Positions 17,924 through 26,866 are shown, counted from the stretch's first letter. The stretch: 43,692 bases of DNA from Methylobacterium sp. (GCA_013823325.1 PNLY01000043.1:1-43692), one strand, 5' to 3'. Numbers and translations are program-made. Notes: generated by a model from the letters alone, not told the origin.

Positions 17924-19231
17924 ATGGCGATGATCGAAATCTCCGCGCTGCTGCTCGTCCTGCTCGCCGCGCTGCTCGCGGGCGGCGTCTGGATCGCCAT
18001 CTCGCTGATGGCCTGCGGCTGGGTCGCGATGCAGTTCGTCGCCGGCGGCATCCCAGCGGGTTCGGTGCTTGCCACGACCATCTGGGGCAACAGCGCCTCC
18101 TGGACCCTCGCCGCCCTGCCGCTCTTCATCTGGATGGGCGAGATCCTCTACCGCACGCGGCTGTCGGAAGAGATGTTCCGCGGCCTCGCCCCCTGGCTGA
18201 ACTGGCTGCCGGGCCGGCTGATGCACGTCAACGTGCTGGCCTGCGGCATCTTCGGCTCGGTCTCCGGCTCCTCGGCCGCGACCTGCGCCACCGTCGCCAA
18301 GATCGCCCTGCCGGAGCTGAAGCGCCGAGGCTATGATGAGAAGCTCGCGCTAGGCTCGCTCGCCGGCGCCGGAACGCTCGGCATCCTGATCCCGCCCTCG
18401 ATCACCATGGTGGTCTACGCGGTGGCTGCGAACGTCTCGATCATCCAGGTCTTCCTCGCCGGCTTCCTGCCCGGCCTGCTGGTGATGGCGCTCTACTCCG
18501 GCTACATCATCGTCTGGCATCTGCTGCACCCCGACAAGGCGCCGCCGGCCGAGCCGAAGATGAGTCTGCGCGAAAAGCTCAGGGAATCGGCCAATCTCAT
18601 CCCCTGCATGCTGCTGATCGCGCTGGTCTTCCTGTCGCTGCTGCTCGGCTGGGCAACGGCGACGGAATGCGCTGCCTGGGGCGTGCTCGGCTCATTCGGC
18701 ATCGCCTGGTGGTCGGGTTCGCTCACCAAGGAGGCGTTCTGGCAGAGCGTAATGGGCACGACGCGGATCACCTGCATGATCATGCTGATCCTTGCCGGCG
18801 CCTCGTTCATGTCGACCTCGATGGCCTATACCGGCATCCCGGCCGCGCTCGCCGCCTGGGTCGATAGCCTGCACCTCTCGCCCTATGCGCTGATCGCGGC
18901 GCTGACCGTGATGTACATCATCCTCGGCGCCGCGCTCGACGGCATCTCGATGATCGTGCTGACCACCGCGATCGTGCTGCCGATGATTAAGGCCGCCGGC
19001 TTCGATCTGGTCTGGTTCGGCATCTTCCTGGTGCTGATCGTCGAGATGGCAGAGGTCTCGCCGCCGGTCGGCTTCAACCTATTCGTGCTGCAGACCATGT
19101 CGGGCAAGGATTCGAACACGGTGGCGCTCGCCGCCCTGCCCTTCTTTTTTCTACTGGTCGCCGCGGTGGCGATCATTACGATCTTCCCGCAGATCGTGAT
19201 GGTCCTGCCCGAACTCGCCTTTCCGAAATGA
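17924..19231 (+). CDS. TRAP transporter large permease (DctM type)
   Basis: The 435-residue product is the large membrane subunit that forms the transport path, with about eleven to twelve hydrophobic segments. The DctM signature is clear: [20 protein letters not shown], then [20 protein letters not shown] and [16 protein letters not shown]. The second half repeats the elements, with [19 protein letters not shown] and [18 protein letters not shown]. The start follows the dctQ stop by three bases and has GGAG upstream. The gene belongs to the operon leader ORF-dctQ-dctM-dctP. Confidence 0.95.
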   Translation: MAMIEISALLLVLLAALLAGGVWIAISLMACGWVAMQFVAGGIPAGSVLATTIWGNSASWTLAALPLFIWMGEILYRTRLSEEMFRGLAPWLNWLPGRLMHVNVLACGIFGSVSGSSAATCATVAKIALPELKRRGYDEKLALGSLAGAGTLGILIPPSITMVVYAVAANVSIIQVFLAGFLPGLLVMALYSGYIIVWHLLHPDKAPPAEPKMSLREKLRESANLIPCMLLIALVFLSLLLGWATATECAAWGVLGSFGIAWWSGSLTKEAFWQSVMGTTRITCMIMLILAGASFMSTSMAYTGIPAALAAWVDSLHLSPYALIAALTVMYIILGAALDGISMIVLTTAIVLPMIKAAGFDLVWFGIFLVLIVEMAEVSPPVGFNLFVLQTMSGKDSNTVALAALPFFFLLVAAVAIITIFPQIVMVLPELAFPK

Positions 19232-19266
19232 TGCGCAATCACCACCAAGAGGGAACGGAGAACACC

Positions 19267-20262
19267 ATGAAGCGCAGCGATTTCATCAAGGGCCTACTCG
19301 TTGCCGGCGTAGCTGCCGGAACGCTCGCCTTCGCCGCCCCGGCCGCCTTCGCCCAGGCCAAGTGGAACCTGCCGGCGGCCTATCCCGCCGACAACCCGCA
19401 CAGCGAGAACCTCGCCACCTTCGCCAAGGACGTCGAGACCGCGACCGGGGGCAAGCTCTCGATCACCGTCCACGCCAACGCCGCGCTATTCAAGGCACCC
19501 GAGATCAAGCGCGCCGTCCAGACCGGCCAGGCCCAGATGGGCGAGGTGCTGATGTCGCTGCACGAAAACGAGGACCCGGTCTTCGGCATCGACGTCGTGC
19601 CGTTCCTGGCGACCTCCTTCGCCGAGTCGAAGAAGCTCTATGCGGCCTCGAAGGCGGCGGTCGAGAAGAAGCTCGACAGCCAGGGCATCAAGCTCCTGTT
19701 CATGGTCCCCTGGGCGCCGCAGGGCGTCTACGCCAAGAAGGAGATCAACACGATCGAGGACATGAAGGGCCTGAAATGGCGGGCCTATAATGTCGGCACG
19801 ACCCGCCTCGGCGAGCTGCTCGGCATGCAGGCGGTCACCATCCAGGCGGCGGAGCTGCCGCAGGCGCTGGCGACCGGCGTGGTCAACTCCTTCATGTCGT
19901 CGGGCGGCACCGGCTACGATTCCAAGGCCTGGGAGACGCTGACGCATTTCTACGACGTCCAGGCCTGGATCCCGAAGAACGCGACCTTCGTCAACAAGGC
20001 CGCTTTCGCCGCGCTCGACAAGCCGACGCAGGACGCGATCCTCAAGGCCTCGGCCGACGCCGAGGCGCGCGGCTGGAAGATGTGGGAAGAGAAGACCAAC
20101 TGGTATCTCGACCAGCTCAAGGCCAAGGGCATGAAGGTGCAGGCCCCGTCGCCGGCGCTCAAGGACGGCTTCAAGAAGGCCGGCGAGACCCTGACCGCCG
20201 ACTGGCTGAAGAAGGCCGGCACCGACGGCCAAGCGATCGTCGACGCCTACAAGAAGATGTGA
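19267..20262 (+). CDS. TRAP transporter solute-binding protein (DctP type)
   Basis: This 331-residue periplasmic protein captures the substrate for the TRAP permease. A Sec signal peptide runs to about residue 31 (FAAPAAFAQA). The mature protein has the DctP fold marks WNLPAAYPADNPHSENLATF, VVPFLATSFAESKKLY, and the central MKGLKWRAYNVGTTRLGELL, where the arginine normally forms a salt bridge to a substrate carboxylate. The ATG at 19267 has GGAGA upstream. It ends the operon; composite palindromic repeats follow. Binding of a carboxylate fits a 5-oxoproline-like ligand, but the ligand is not shown. Confidence 0.94.
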   Translation: MKRSDFIKGLLVAGVAAGTLAFAAPAAFAQAKWNLPAAYPADNPHSENLATFAKDVETATGGKLSITVHANAALFKAPEIKRAVQTGQAQMGEVLMSLHENEDPVFGIDVVPFLATSFAESKKLYAASKAAVEKKLDSQGIKLLFMVPWAPQGVYAKKEINTIEDMKGLKWRAYNVGTTRLGELLGMQAVTIQAAELPQALATGVVNSFMSSGGTGYDSKAWETLTHFYDVQAWIPKNATFVNKAAFAALDKPTQDAILKASADAEARGWKMWEEKTNWYLDQLKAKGMKVQAPSPALKDGFKKAGETLTADWLKKAGTDGQAIVDAYKKM

Positions 20263-20296
20263 AGGCGGGCTCCCGCGTCAGTGCGGGAACCACAAC

Positions 20297-20443
20297 AGAA
20301 CCCCTCTCCTGAAAGGAGAGGGGGAGGGGTGAGGTGTTCGGACTGGAAACGTTGGCAGGAACCTGACCGCGCGGTCAGGCCTCGCGGAGCTGGTCCAATC
20401 GTCTACACCTCACTCTGCCCTCTCCTTACAGGAGAGGGTTCCC
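20297..20443. repeat. Composite inverted REP-like element with a central perfect palindrome
   Basis: The left arm (about 20297-20335) carries CCTCTCCTGAAAGGAGAGG then GGGTGAGGTGT. The right arm (about 20405-20443) is its inverted copy, reading ACACCTCACTCTG then CCTCTCCTTACAGGAGAGG. Between them lies CCTGACCGCGCGGTCAGG (20362-20379), an 18-bp perfect palindrome. Hairpins of the same general type occur at 597-755. The element sits between dctP and the MarR-type gene and may terminate the TRAP operon. Confidence 0.7.
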
Positions 20444-20466
20444 CGCGCCCTTCGGTGAACGCGACC

Positions 20467-20985
20467 ATGCACCCTTCCGACGACCTCGGCCCGATCGTCT
20501 CCTCCGGCCATCTCGCCTCCGGCGCGATGCCGGCGCTGTCGGAGTTCGAGTTCGCGCTGACGATGACGGTGCATGCCTTCCATCGCTGGATGCTGCGCGG
20601 CATGACCGCCGCCGGCATCCCCGAGCTGACGCCGATGGACGTGCTCGTCCTGCACAACGTCAACCATCGCGGCAAGGCCAAGCGCCTCGCCGACATCTGC
20701 CTCGTCCTCAACATCGAGGACACGCATCTGGTCAACTATTCGCTGAAGAAGCTCGAACGGCTGAAGCTGCTCAAGAGCGGGCGCAAGGGCAAGGAGAAGA
20801 CCGTCGCGATCACGCCTGCGGGCGAGGAAGCCTGCAAGCGCTACGCCCAGATCCGCGAGCAATTGCTGGTGAAATCGGTGCTGGCGACCGGGATCGACCC
20901 GGCCCGCCTGTCGGAGATCGCCGCCGCGATGCGCTCGCTGTCGGGCCAATACGACCAGGCGGCGCGGGCAGCGGCAAGTCTTTAG
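20467..20985 (+). CDS. MarR-type winged-helix transcriptional regulator
   Basis: This 172-residue DNA-binding protein has a central winged helix: LTPMDVLVLHNVNHRGKAKRL, then the recognition helix region EDTHLVNYSLKKLERLKLL and the wing KSGRKGKEKTVAITPAGEE. The surrounding helices should form the dimer interface. It lies 205 bases after the TRAP operon and is the only regulator gene in the locus, so it is the likely reader of the 12-bp inverted repeat at 17176. An effector, perhaps the transported substrate, would release it; that is inference. The ATG at 20467 has GGTGA eight bases upstream. The proximal upstream region is the composite repeat, so its promoter is unclear. Confidence 0.87.
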   Translation: MHPSDDLGPIVSSGHLASGAMPALSEFEFALTMTVHAFHRWMLRGMTAAGIPELTPMDVLVLHNVNHRGKAKRLADICLVLNIEDTHLVNYSLKKLERLKLLKSGRKGKEKTVAITPAGEEACKRYAQIREQLLVKSVLATGIDPARLSEIAAAMRSLSGQYDQAARAAASL

Positions 20986-21002
20986 GAAAGTGAGGGCTTG
21001 GC

Positions 21003-21332
21003 ATGTTGCGGAGGATACTGACTTACGCGTCAGAGTCCGGCGACGTCCCCGTCCCAATCACCATCGATACTCCGCGCCAAGGCGAGCGCGACTGGTCTTA
21101 CGCTTATGAGATCGGCTGGCCCGACGGCCCGCGCCGCGGCTTCGGCTACGGCATCGATGCGACGCAAGCGATGCTGCTGGCACTCAAGGCGATCGGGACC
21201 GACCTCTATACCAGCGATCATCACCGTTCCGGCCGGCTCAGATGGGGCAAGCCCGGCGACGGCTACGGCTATCCGGTGCCGAAGAATATCCGGGATCTCC
21301 TCGTCGGCAACGACGCCGAGTACGAGGGGTAA
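21003..21332 (+). CDS. Small conserved protein, DUF6968-like
   Basis: The 109-residue protein has no signal peptide or membrane segment. DWSYAYEIGWPDGPRRGFGYGIDATQAMLLALKAIGTDL resembles small DUF6968-type proteins, which are often annotated only as hypothetical; I give this family with modest confidence. It follows the MarR-type gene by 17 bases with GAGGG before the ATG and is probably transcribed with it. Its stop is three bases from the convergent mcd stop. Function is unknown. Confidence 0.65.
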   Translation: MLRRILTYASESGDVPVPITIDTPRQGERDWSYAYEIGWPDGPRRGFGYGIDATQAMLLALKAIGTDLYTSDHHRSGRLRWGKPGDGYGYPVPKNIRDLLVGNDAEYEG

Positions 21333-21344
21333 TCCCTACCCCTC
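21324..21344. terminator. Palindrome spanning two convergent stop codons
   Basis: GAGGGGTA and TACCCCTC form a perfect 8-bp stem with a five-base loop covering the stops of the DUF6968-like gene and mcd. No U-tract follows on either strand, so termination would be weak or Rho-assisted. Confidence 0.35.
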
Positions 21345-23009
21345 GACCAAGCGCCGCGCGATCACCTGCGCCTGGATCTCGGCCGCGCCCTCGAAGATGT
21401 TGAGGATGCGGGCGTCGCAGAGCACGCGGCTGACCGGGTATTCCAGCGCAAAGCCGTTGCCGCCATGGATCTGCAAGGCGTTGTCGGCCGCGGCCCAGGC
21501 GACGCGGGCGCCCAGCAGCTTGGCCATGCCGGCCTCGAGGTCACAGCGCCGGTCGGCATCCTTCTCACGGGCGGCGAAATAGGTGAGCTGGCGGGCGATG
21601 ACGAGTTCGGCCGCCATCATGGCGAGCTTGTCGGCGACGCGCGGGAAGGCGATCAGCGGCTTGCCGAACTGGATGCGCTCCTGCGCATAGCGCAGGCCGA
21701 GGTCGAAGGCCGATTGCGCGACGCCGAGCGCGCGCGCCGCGGTCTGGATGCGGGCCGCCTCGAAGGTCTGCATCAATTGCTTGAAGCCCTGGCCTTCGAC
21801 GCCGCCGAGCAGGTTCTCTCCCTTCACCTCGAAGCCGTCGAAGGCAAGCTCGTATTCCTTCATGCCGCGATAGCCGAGCACCTCGATCTCGCCGCCGGTC
21901 AGGCCCGCGACCGGGAACGGCTCGGCATCGGTGCCGCGCGGCTTCTCGGCGATCAGCATGGACAGGCCGCGATAGCCCGGCGCATCCGGATCGGTGCGGA
22001 CCAGCAGCGTCATGATGTCGGCGCGGACCGGATGGGTGATCCAGGTCTTGTTGCCATAGACCTTCCAGACCTCACCGTCCTTCACCGCCTTGGTGCGCAG
22101 CGAAGCGAGATCGGAACCGGTGTTCGGCTCGGTGAAGACGGCCGTGGGGAGAATCTCACCGGAGGCGATCTTCGGCAGCCAATAGGCCTTCTGCTCGTCG
22201 GTGCCGCCGTTCAGGATCAATTCGGCCGCGATCTCGGAGCGGGTGCCGAGCGAGCCGACGCCGATATAGCCGCGCGAGAGCTCCTCGGAGACGACGCACA
22301 TCGAGACCTTGGACAGGCCCATGCCGCCGAATTCCTCGGGGATGGTCAGGCCGAAGACGCCGAGCTCGGCCATCTGCTCGACCACCGGCAGCGGGATGTA
22401 TTCGTTGGCGAGGTGCCATTCATGCGCATGCGGCGTCACCTGCTGCTCGCAGAAGCGGCGCATCTCCGAGCGGATCGCCTCGAGCGTCTCGTCGAGGCCG
22501 GGATCGCCGACGCTGGCGAGGCCCTGGCTCTGGCTGAACAGGGCGACGAAACGGGCGCGGTTGTCGGGCGTATTGCCCTCGGCGATCAATTGCTCGGCCG
22601 CGTCCGAGCAGGCGGCGGCGACGGCCTTGGCGGATAGGCCGAGCGCCGGCAGGCGGACGATCTCGCCCTGGCTCATCGGGATGCCGCCGAAGATCTGGGC
22701 GGCGTATTCGCCGGCGCCGATGCGGATCGCGTAATCCTCGATCGCACCGTAGCGATCCTCGGCCTGCAGGCGCTCGCCATAGGCCTTGAGCTCGCGCAGG
22801 GCCATTACATAAGTGGCGAGCCAGGACAGGCCATGGGCGGCGTGCTGCTCCTGCTCCAGCTTGGCCGAGGAAATCCGGCCGTCGACCAGCACTTTTTGCC
22901 TGACGGCGGCGACCGCCTCCTCCAGCAAGATCTCGAAGCCCGGCAACGCCGCGGCGATCAGCGCGACGGCATTGGCTTCAGAATCAGCCTGGAGGGCGGT
23001 GGCATTCAT
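21336..23009 (-). CDS. mcd: (2S)-methylsuccinyl-CoA dehydrogenase (ethylmalonyl-CoA pathway)
   Basis: This 557-residue FAD enzyme is larger than ordinary acyl-CoA dehydrogenases (about 380) because of an N-terminal domain of about 160 residues. That domain contains AAHGLSWLATYVMALRELKAY, IRIGAGEYAAQIFGGIPMSQ and GEIVRLPALG, which are marks of methylsuccinyl-CoA dehydrogenase. The rest is a typical acyl-CoA dehydrogenase with FTEPNTGSDLASLRTKA, KTWITH, and IHGGNGFALEYPVSRVLCDARI near the C-terminus. The enzyme oxidises (2S)-methylsuccinyl-CoA to mesaconyl-CoA, a step in regenerating glyoxylate from acetyl-CoA without isocitrate lyase. A GGGAGAG precedes the start. Electrons presumably pass to ETF. 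No other pathway genes are in the window. Confidence 0.9.
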   Translation of the reverse strand: MNATALQADSEANAVALIAAALPGFEILLEEAVAAVRQKVLVDGRISSAKLEQEQHAAHGLSWLATYVMALRELKAYGERLQAEDRYGAIEDYAIRIGAGEYAAQIFGGIPMSQGEIVRLPALGLSAKAVAAACSDAAEQLIAEGNTPDNRARFVALFSQSQGLASVGDPGLDETLEAIRSEMRRFCEQQVTPHAHEWHLANEYIPLPVVEQMAELGVFGLTIPEEFGGMGLSKVSMCVVSEELSRGYIGVGSLGTRSEIAAELILNGGTDEQKAYWLPKIASGEILPTAVFTEPNTGSDLASLRTKAVKDGEVWKVYGNKTWITHPVRADIMTLLVRTDPDAPGYRGLSMLIAEKPRGTDAEPFPVAGLTGGEIEVLGYRGMKEYELAFDGFEVKGENLLGGVEGQGFKQLMQTFEAARIQTAARALGVAQSAFDLGLRYAQERIQFGKPLIAFPRVADKLAMMAAELVIARQLTYFAAREKDADRRCDLEAGMAKLLGARVAWAAADNALQIHGGNGFALEYPVSRVLCDARILNIFEGAAEIQAQVIARRLVEG

Positions 23010-23240
23010 GTCTCTCTCCCTTTGTTGCGGCGCAGCATAAGGGAAGAATCGTCGATCGCGAAAGCCGTCTTTTGGCGGAGAGCCGCCGGAGCGAGCCGGC
23101 GGCCGTTAACCCCCCTTCAACCCTGACAAGGGATTATCCAACTGTCGCGAATTTGCATCATCGGATTCGCGGCCACTCGTCTTTCGTCTTCTCGACATGA
23201 GGGCCTAGGTCAGTTGCGTCTGCGTCGGCGATCGAAGCGA

Positions 23241-24512
23241 ATGGGCTGGCAGAAGCTGCGCTGGGCGCTGGCGACGGTCGCCCCCTGGGCGCTCTCGGCC
23301 GGCATGCTGGTCTCCTTCACCGCCTCGGCCGGGCAGAAGCCTGATGTCCTCGGCCCGCCCGGCTCGCTGATCCCACGCACCGCCCCCGGAGCGCTCTCCG
23401 ATCTCGCGGAAGGCCCGTCCCTGCTCGTGGCCGCCAGCGCCTTCCACATGCCGGAGCGCGCCTATGCCCGGCTGATCCAGCCGGCGCGCCTGTCCTTCGA
23501 GACGCCAGAGCGGACCTTCGCGATCGATCCGCGCCAGCCGCGCGAGGACATGAAGCGTACGGCCAGCGCCTTCCCGCAGGTCGACCGCAGCAGCAAGGGC
23601 GATCCAATCGTTCCCTTGCGCCCGACCGTCAGCCGCAACGGCCCGCCCGGCGAACTCGAAAGCGTGGTCTTCGGCGACACGCAGCCCGGGCTGATCTCGG
23701 GCGGATTCTCGCTCGAGGCGCTGGAGAGCCCGGAGGAGCCGCCGCTCGGCTTCGAGCCTTTCCTGCGCGATGAGGGCATGACCGACCCGGCCCTGTCGGA
23801 TTCCTCGCCGATGGCGGTGCCGAAGAGTAGCGCCGCGCCGCGCCATGGCGAACTGAATCCGGAGAACCTTGACGGCGCGACGCCGTCCGTCCCCGCCGCG
23901 CTCGGCCAGTCCTCCAGCACACCCACCGCCGTGGCCGGCATGGCGGCAGGCATCTCAACGACGCCGATGCAGATGGCGCCCGTTGCGGCCGAGCCGAAAT
24001 CGCGCAGCCGGGTCGCGAAATCGACGCCGGGGACGCCCACGGACCTGCGCACCGTCGATCCCGCCGAGAAGCAGATCTACACCAGCCTGATCGCGCCCGA
24101 GAACATGGCCAAGGAGCAGCGTTGCCTGGCCGAAGCGGTCTATTTCGAGGCGCGCTCGGAGGGCGAGCAGGGCCGCGCCGCGGTGGCGCAGGTGGTGCTC
24201 AACCGGGTCAAGAGCGGGCTCTACCCGAACAGCGTCTGCGGTACGGTCTACCAGAACGCCAGCCGCCATCTCGCCTGCCAGTTCACCTTCGCCTGCGAGG
24301 GCAAATCGCTGCGCATCACCGAGCCCGGCCCCTGGCGCGACGCGGTCCGCATCGCCCGCGAGGTCTATGACGGCACGACCTATCTGGCCGAGGTCGGCGC
24401 CTCCACGCACTATCACGCCGACTATGTCCGCCCATACTGGGCGCGGAAGCTGAAAAAAATGGACACGATCGGCCGGCACGTCTTCTACAAATTGCGTCCC
24501 GGGCAGACATAG
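23241..24512 (+). CDS. SleB-type cell wall hydrolase with a long variable linker
   Basis: The protein has an N-terminal hydrophobic segment (ALATVAPWALSAGMLVSFTASA), a low-complexity proline- and serine-rich linker of about 230 residues, and a C-terminal hydrolase_2 (SleB) domain. The domain starts near residue 290 with LAEAVYFEARSEGEQGRAAV, which holds the catalytic glutamate, then AQVVLNRVKSGLYP, HLACQFTFACEG and STHYHADYVRPYWA. SleB-like enzymes cut peptidoglycan glycan strands; in non-sporeformers they act in wall remodelling. The ATG at 23241 gives 423 residues; a TTG at 23214 would add a basic leader (MRLRRRSKR), which suits a signal anchor and may be the true start. Neither has a strong ribosome site. 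Confidence 0.85.
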   Translation: MGWQKLRWALATVAPWALSAGMLVSFTASAGQKPDVLGPPGSLIPRTAPGALSDLAEGPSLLVAASAFHMPERAYARLIQPARLSFETPERTFAIDPRQPREDMKRTASAFPQVDRSSKGDPIVPLRPTVSRNGPPGELESVVFGDTQPGLISGGFSLEALESPEEPPLGFEPFLRDEGMTDPALSDSSPMAVPKSSAAPRHGELNPENLDGATPSVPAALGQSSSTPTAVAGMAAGISTTPMQMAPVAAEPKSRSRVAKSTPGTPTDLRTVDPAEKQIYTSLIAPENMAKEQRCLAEAVYFEARSEGEQGRAAVAQVVLNRVKSGLYPNSVCGTVYQNASRHLACQFTFACEGKSLRITEPGPWRDAVRIAREVYDGTTYLAEVGASTHYHADYVRPYWARKLKKMDTIGRHVFYKLRPGQT

Positions 24513-24680
24513 CTGGCGCTTTATCTGACCAACGGCCGTACGAACAAGAGACCGGCGTCGGAGATGATGACCAGGCGACGGCCGCGCCTGAAACGCCATC
24601 GGCAGTACCGCAGTCTCCGCAGAGATCTTTGTTTTGATCCCAATCTGTCGGTGTCGCTCGGAAGTCAGGAGCGCTTTTGG

Positions 24681-25673
24681 ATGCACAATTGCAAGAACCA
24701 TTCTCGGCCCACTTTTGGCCGAGCGCGCTTGACCGTACAGATTCTCGCGAGTCTGTTCGCCGGCTTGCTTGTCGCAATGGTGATGGCTACGGCTTTAGCG
24801 GTAATTATCGTTAGCTTTAACGGCTGCCTTGCTAGACCGAATGTTACGGTAGCACGATGTGCAACCGCAGTTCTGAACGACTTCCAGAGCCTTATCGCCG
24901 GTGGCCTAGGCGCTGCGCTCGCTGCGTTTGCGGCCTACTTCGTCTGGAAGCAAGTAATTCTGCTCGGATCGCAGGCGGGCGTCATGCGAGAACACGCTGT
25001 AATCGCTCAACGGCAGATGCAGATCGTCGAGCGGCAGGACACAGATAAGCGCTTGGATCAGGTGCAGGAGTTCCAAAGACGCCACCAACTCATGTGGAAT
25101 GAACTGGCCAGGTGTCTCAATGCCCATAGCGACGAGGAGATTAGTATTCGTTTCAGAAGCGGAATCCGTCGAATCGACCGCACGGCGAATAGCACCGTCG
25201 CGTCAGATACGCTCAATCTTGATGGGGTAATCGGCAATTTTCGCAGATCTCTGGAACTGATCACTGAACTGCGGCGTGAAGGATGGGCGGGGTCGGATGT
25301 CGGCCTATGGAAGCCGATCTTGAGTTCAGTGAAACGTGCCAGCGATTTTTTCGAGCGGTACAATAGCGTCAAGGCTCGACTGGATGACCGGCCGCCGGAG
25401 CGTGCACGTGAGCAGGTCGACCCTGGCATCCATCCACGTGATCACCAGGAAAGGCTTCAGGCCGCTAACTTGGCAGCCGAGAGAACTTTTCAGGACCATG
25501 AGGCCGCGATCGTTGCTGAGCTCAGCGCCCTTATGGACGAGTTTGACCGATCTGGTTTCCTGTCAGCGATCGAGCAGTCTTATCGCCCCTTAGCAACTAT
25601 CCGGGATGAAGTAGCGAGCTCCCACGCATCTGCCATTGCCCGCCTCCGGGCACGGCAGCTCGAACTCGTTTGA
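24681..25673 (+). CDS. Unknown membrane protein with a coiled cytosolic part
   Basis: I do not recognise this 330-residue protein. Two hydrophobic segments, TVQILASLFAGLLVAMVMAT (about residues 20-45) and SLIAGGLGAALAAFAAYFVW (about 70-92), would anchor it in the inner membrane. The remainder is hydrophilic and helical, starting with HAVIAQRQMQIVERQDTDKR, and probably forms a cytosolic coiled domain. The ATG at 24681 has AGGAGCG eight bases upstream; an in-frame ATG at 24564 adds an arginine-rich leader without a good ribosome site. Codon use is less GC-rich than that of neighbours, and the next 500 bases are also AT-richer, which points to acquired DNA. No partner gene is seen. Confidence 0.65.
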   Translation: MHNCKNHSRPTFGRARLTVQILASLFAGLLVAMVMATALAVIIVSFNGCLARPNVTVARCATAVLNDFQSLIAGGLGAALAAFAAYFVWKQVILLGSQAGVMREHAVIAQRQMQIVERQDTDKRLDQVQEFQRRHQLMWNELARCLNAHSDEEISIRFRSGIRRIDRTANSTVASDTLNLDGVIGNFRRSLELITELRREGWAGSDVGLWKPILSSVKRASDFFERYNSVKARLDDRPPERAREQVDPGIHPRDHQERLQAANLAAERTFQDHEAAIVAELSALMDEFDRSGFLSAIEQSYRPLATIRDEVASSHASAIARLRARQLELV

Positions 25674-26175
25674 AATCGAACTTGCTGCCATTTGACTGTT
25701 CCCGCGCCGCCATTTTAATGTTCGCGTTACAGGTAATACTCGGCGTTCGCTCCGATCGATTACGCTCACCGCCTGATCGTTAGCGATATTCGTACACTCC
25801 GTGCCGATTTTAGCTATTCAAACAGCGGTCGGCAATTTCCTTCAGGCCGAGTTACGCTGCGCTTCAATTCACGCCAGTCTTCGTCAAGAAATATGCTTAA
25901 CCTGCGAGGCAATCACTGCTGCATTTCGACATTAACGCTGCCGACAACATACGGTGGTGCTTTCCCGATCAGATAGTAAGGTGAACTCCGAAGACGATAC
26001 GCAGTTGTACCACGGCAGCTCGACGCTTCTGATTTCGGCCTGTGCATCCAAAAGCCGGCTTGGACGGTAATCCGTTTCAGGCGCTTCAGGCTCGCGTGAT
26101 CACTCCCGCGATCGAAGCGTTTTCGGTCCTGACGGTCGCAAGCTGCGTGGTGATCTGGTGTGTTGGAGCGCCGCC
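25674..26175. other. About 500 bases without a convincing gene
   Basis: This stretch is visibly AT-richer than the rest of the window. Frames on both strands are broken by stops; the longest in-phase runs, such as a 29-codon GTG-initiated frame near 25980, have no family resemblance. No tRNA cloverleaf, terminal inverted repeats or target duplication were seen by eye. It may be decayed acquired DNA following the unknown membrane-protein gene. Confidence 0.5.
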
Positions 26176-26367
26176 ATGGACCATGACAGAGTTCGGCAGG
26201 CTCAGGCCCTGCGCGTGAAGGCGTTGATGTGCCGCCGCTGGGCCGATACGGCCCGCGACAGCGAGGGCGCGGCCCGCCTGACGGCGATGGCGAGCGACTA
26301 TGACGGCCAGGCCGCAGTCCTCGAACAGGACGCCGGAACGCCCGGCCGCATACAGCGGGGGCGATAG
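26176..26367 (+). CDS. Small helical protein of a common rhizobial type
   Basis: This 63-residue protein (MDHDRVRQAQALRVKALMCR at the start) has a pattern frequent in Hyphomicrobiales: a basic helix with a cysteine in MCRRWADTARD, then ARLTAMASDYDGQAAVLEQD. Such short proteins usually predict as two amphipathic helices and have no known function. The ATG at 26176 has GGAG seven bases upstream, which is better than the earlier TTG- or GTG-type starts. It converges on the 26390-26671 gene. Confidence 0.6.
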   Translation: MDHDRVRQAQALRVKALMCRRWADTARDSEGAARLTAMASDYDGQAAVLEQDAGTPGRIQRGR

Positions 26368-26389
26368 GCGCGGCCCTCCCCGCCGACAG

Positions 26390-26671
26390 CTACTCTCCGT
26401 AGAGCGCCGAGTGCCGTGCCGCCGCGAGGCGATCGACCTTGTCCTTGGCGACCGCTTCGGGGTTGTAGAGCCAGCAGATCGACTCGCCCTCGTTCATCAT
26501 CCGGCCTTGAATCAGGTCGGCGCCGGCATAGCCGGCTTCGCGCAAATCGCGCTTGAGCCGGCGGGCGTCCCATCTGATCGCGGCGTAGCCGAAGGCGTCG
26601 TTGTCGAGGACGAACCCATCCTCCTTGATCCGCAGGAGGGCGTTCGCGATGTCTTGCGATGAGTATGTCAT
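26390..26671 (-). CDS. Small hypothetical protein
   Basis: The 93-residue soluble product is not recognised. It begins MTYSSQDIANALLRIKEDGF, has an acidic and basic alternating centre (WDARRLKRDLREAGYAGADL) and a tail with SICWLYNPEAVAKDKVDRL. No signal peptide or membrane segment is present. The ribosome site before the ATG is weak. It ends 23 bases from the end of the convergent 26176 gene, and codon use is normal for the window. Confidence 0.55.
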   Translation of the reverse strand: MTYSSQDIANALLRIKEDGFVLDNDAFGYAAIRWDARRLKRDLREAGYAGADLIQGRMMNEGESICWLYNPEAVAKDKVDRLAAARHSALYGE

Positions 26672-26804
26672 GGCCTGTTCTGGGCTGTGGTGCTCCTCCC
26701 TAACCTGCAGGCCCTTGGCCGACTGATACGGATTTAGCTCGCATTTTAGCGGTTTGCCGATTTCGGGCCGAAGCCCTCGTCATCGATTTCCGGGGCCTTT
26801 TGCG

Positions 26805-26829
26805 CGAACCATTCCGCCGCCAGCGCGTT
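26805..26829 (+). promoter_or_regulatory. EcfG-like general stress promoter before csbD
   Basis: CGAAC (26805-26809), a 16-base spacer and CGTT (26826-26829) match the alphaproteobacterial EcfG consensus GGAAC-N16/17-CGTT at eight of nine positions. The predicted transcription start lies about 30 bases before the CsbD ATG. CsbD genes are frequent members of this regulon. Confidence 0.55.
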
Positions 26830-26866
26830 CCTTTACCACACCCATCACAAACACGAGGAGCGTCCG

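Noticed and set aside
17141..18226. Upstream extension of the hydantoinase frame to 18226
   Set aside because: The added 363 residues are low-complexity and lie antisense to dctQ and dctM; the family start is at 17137.
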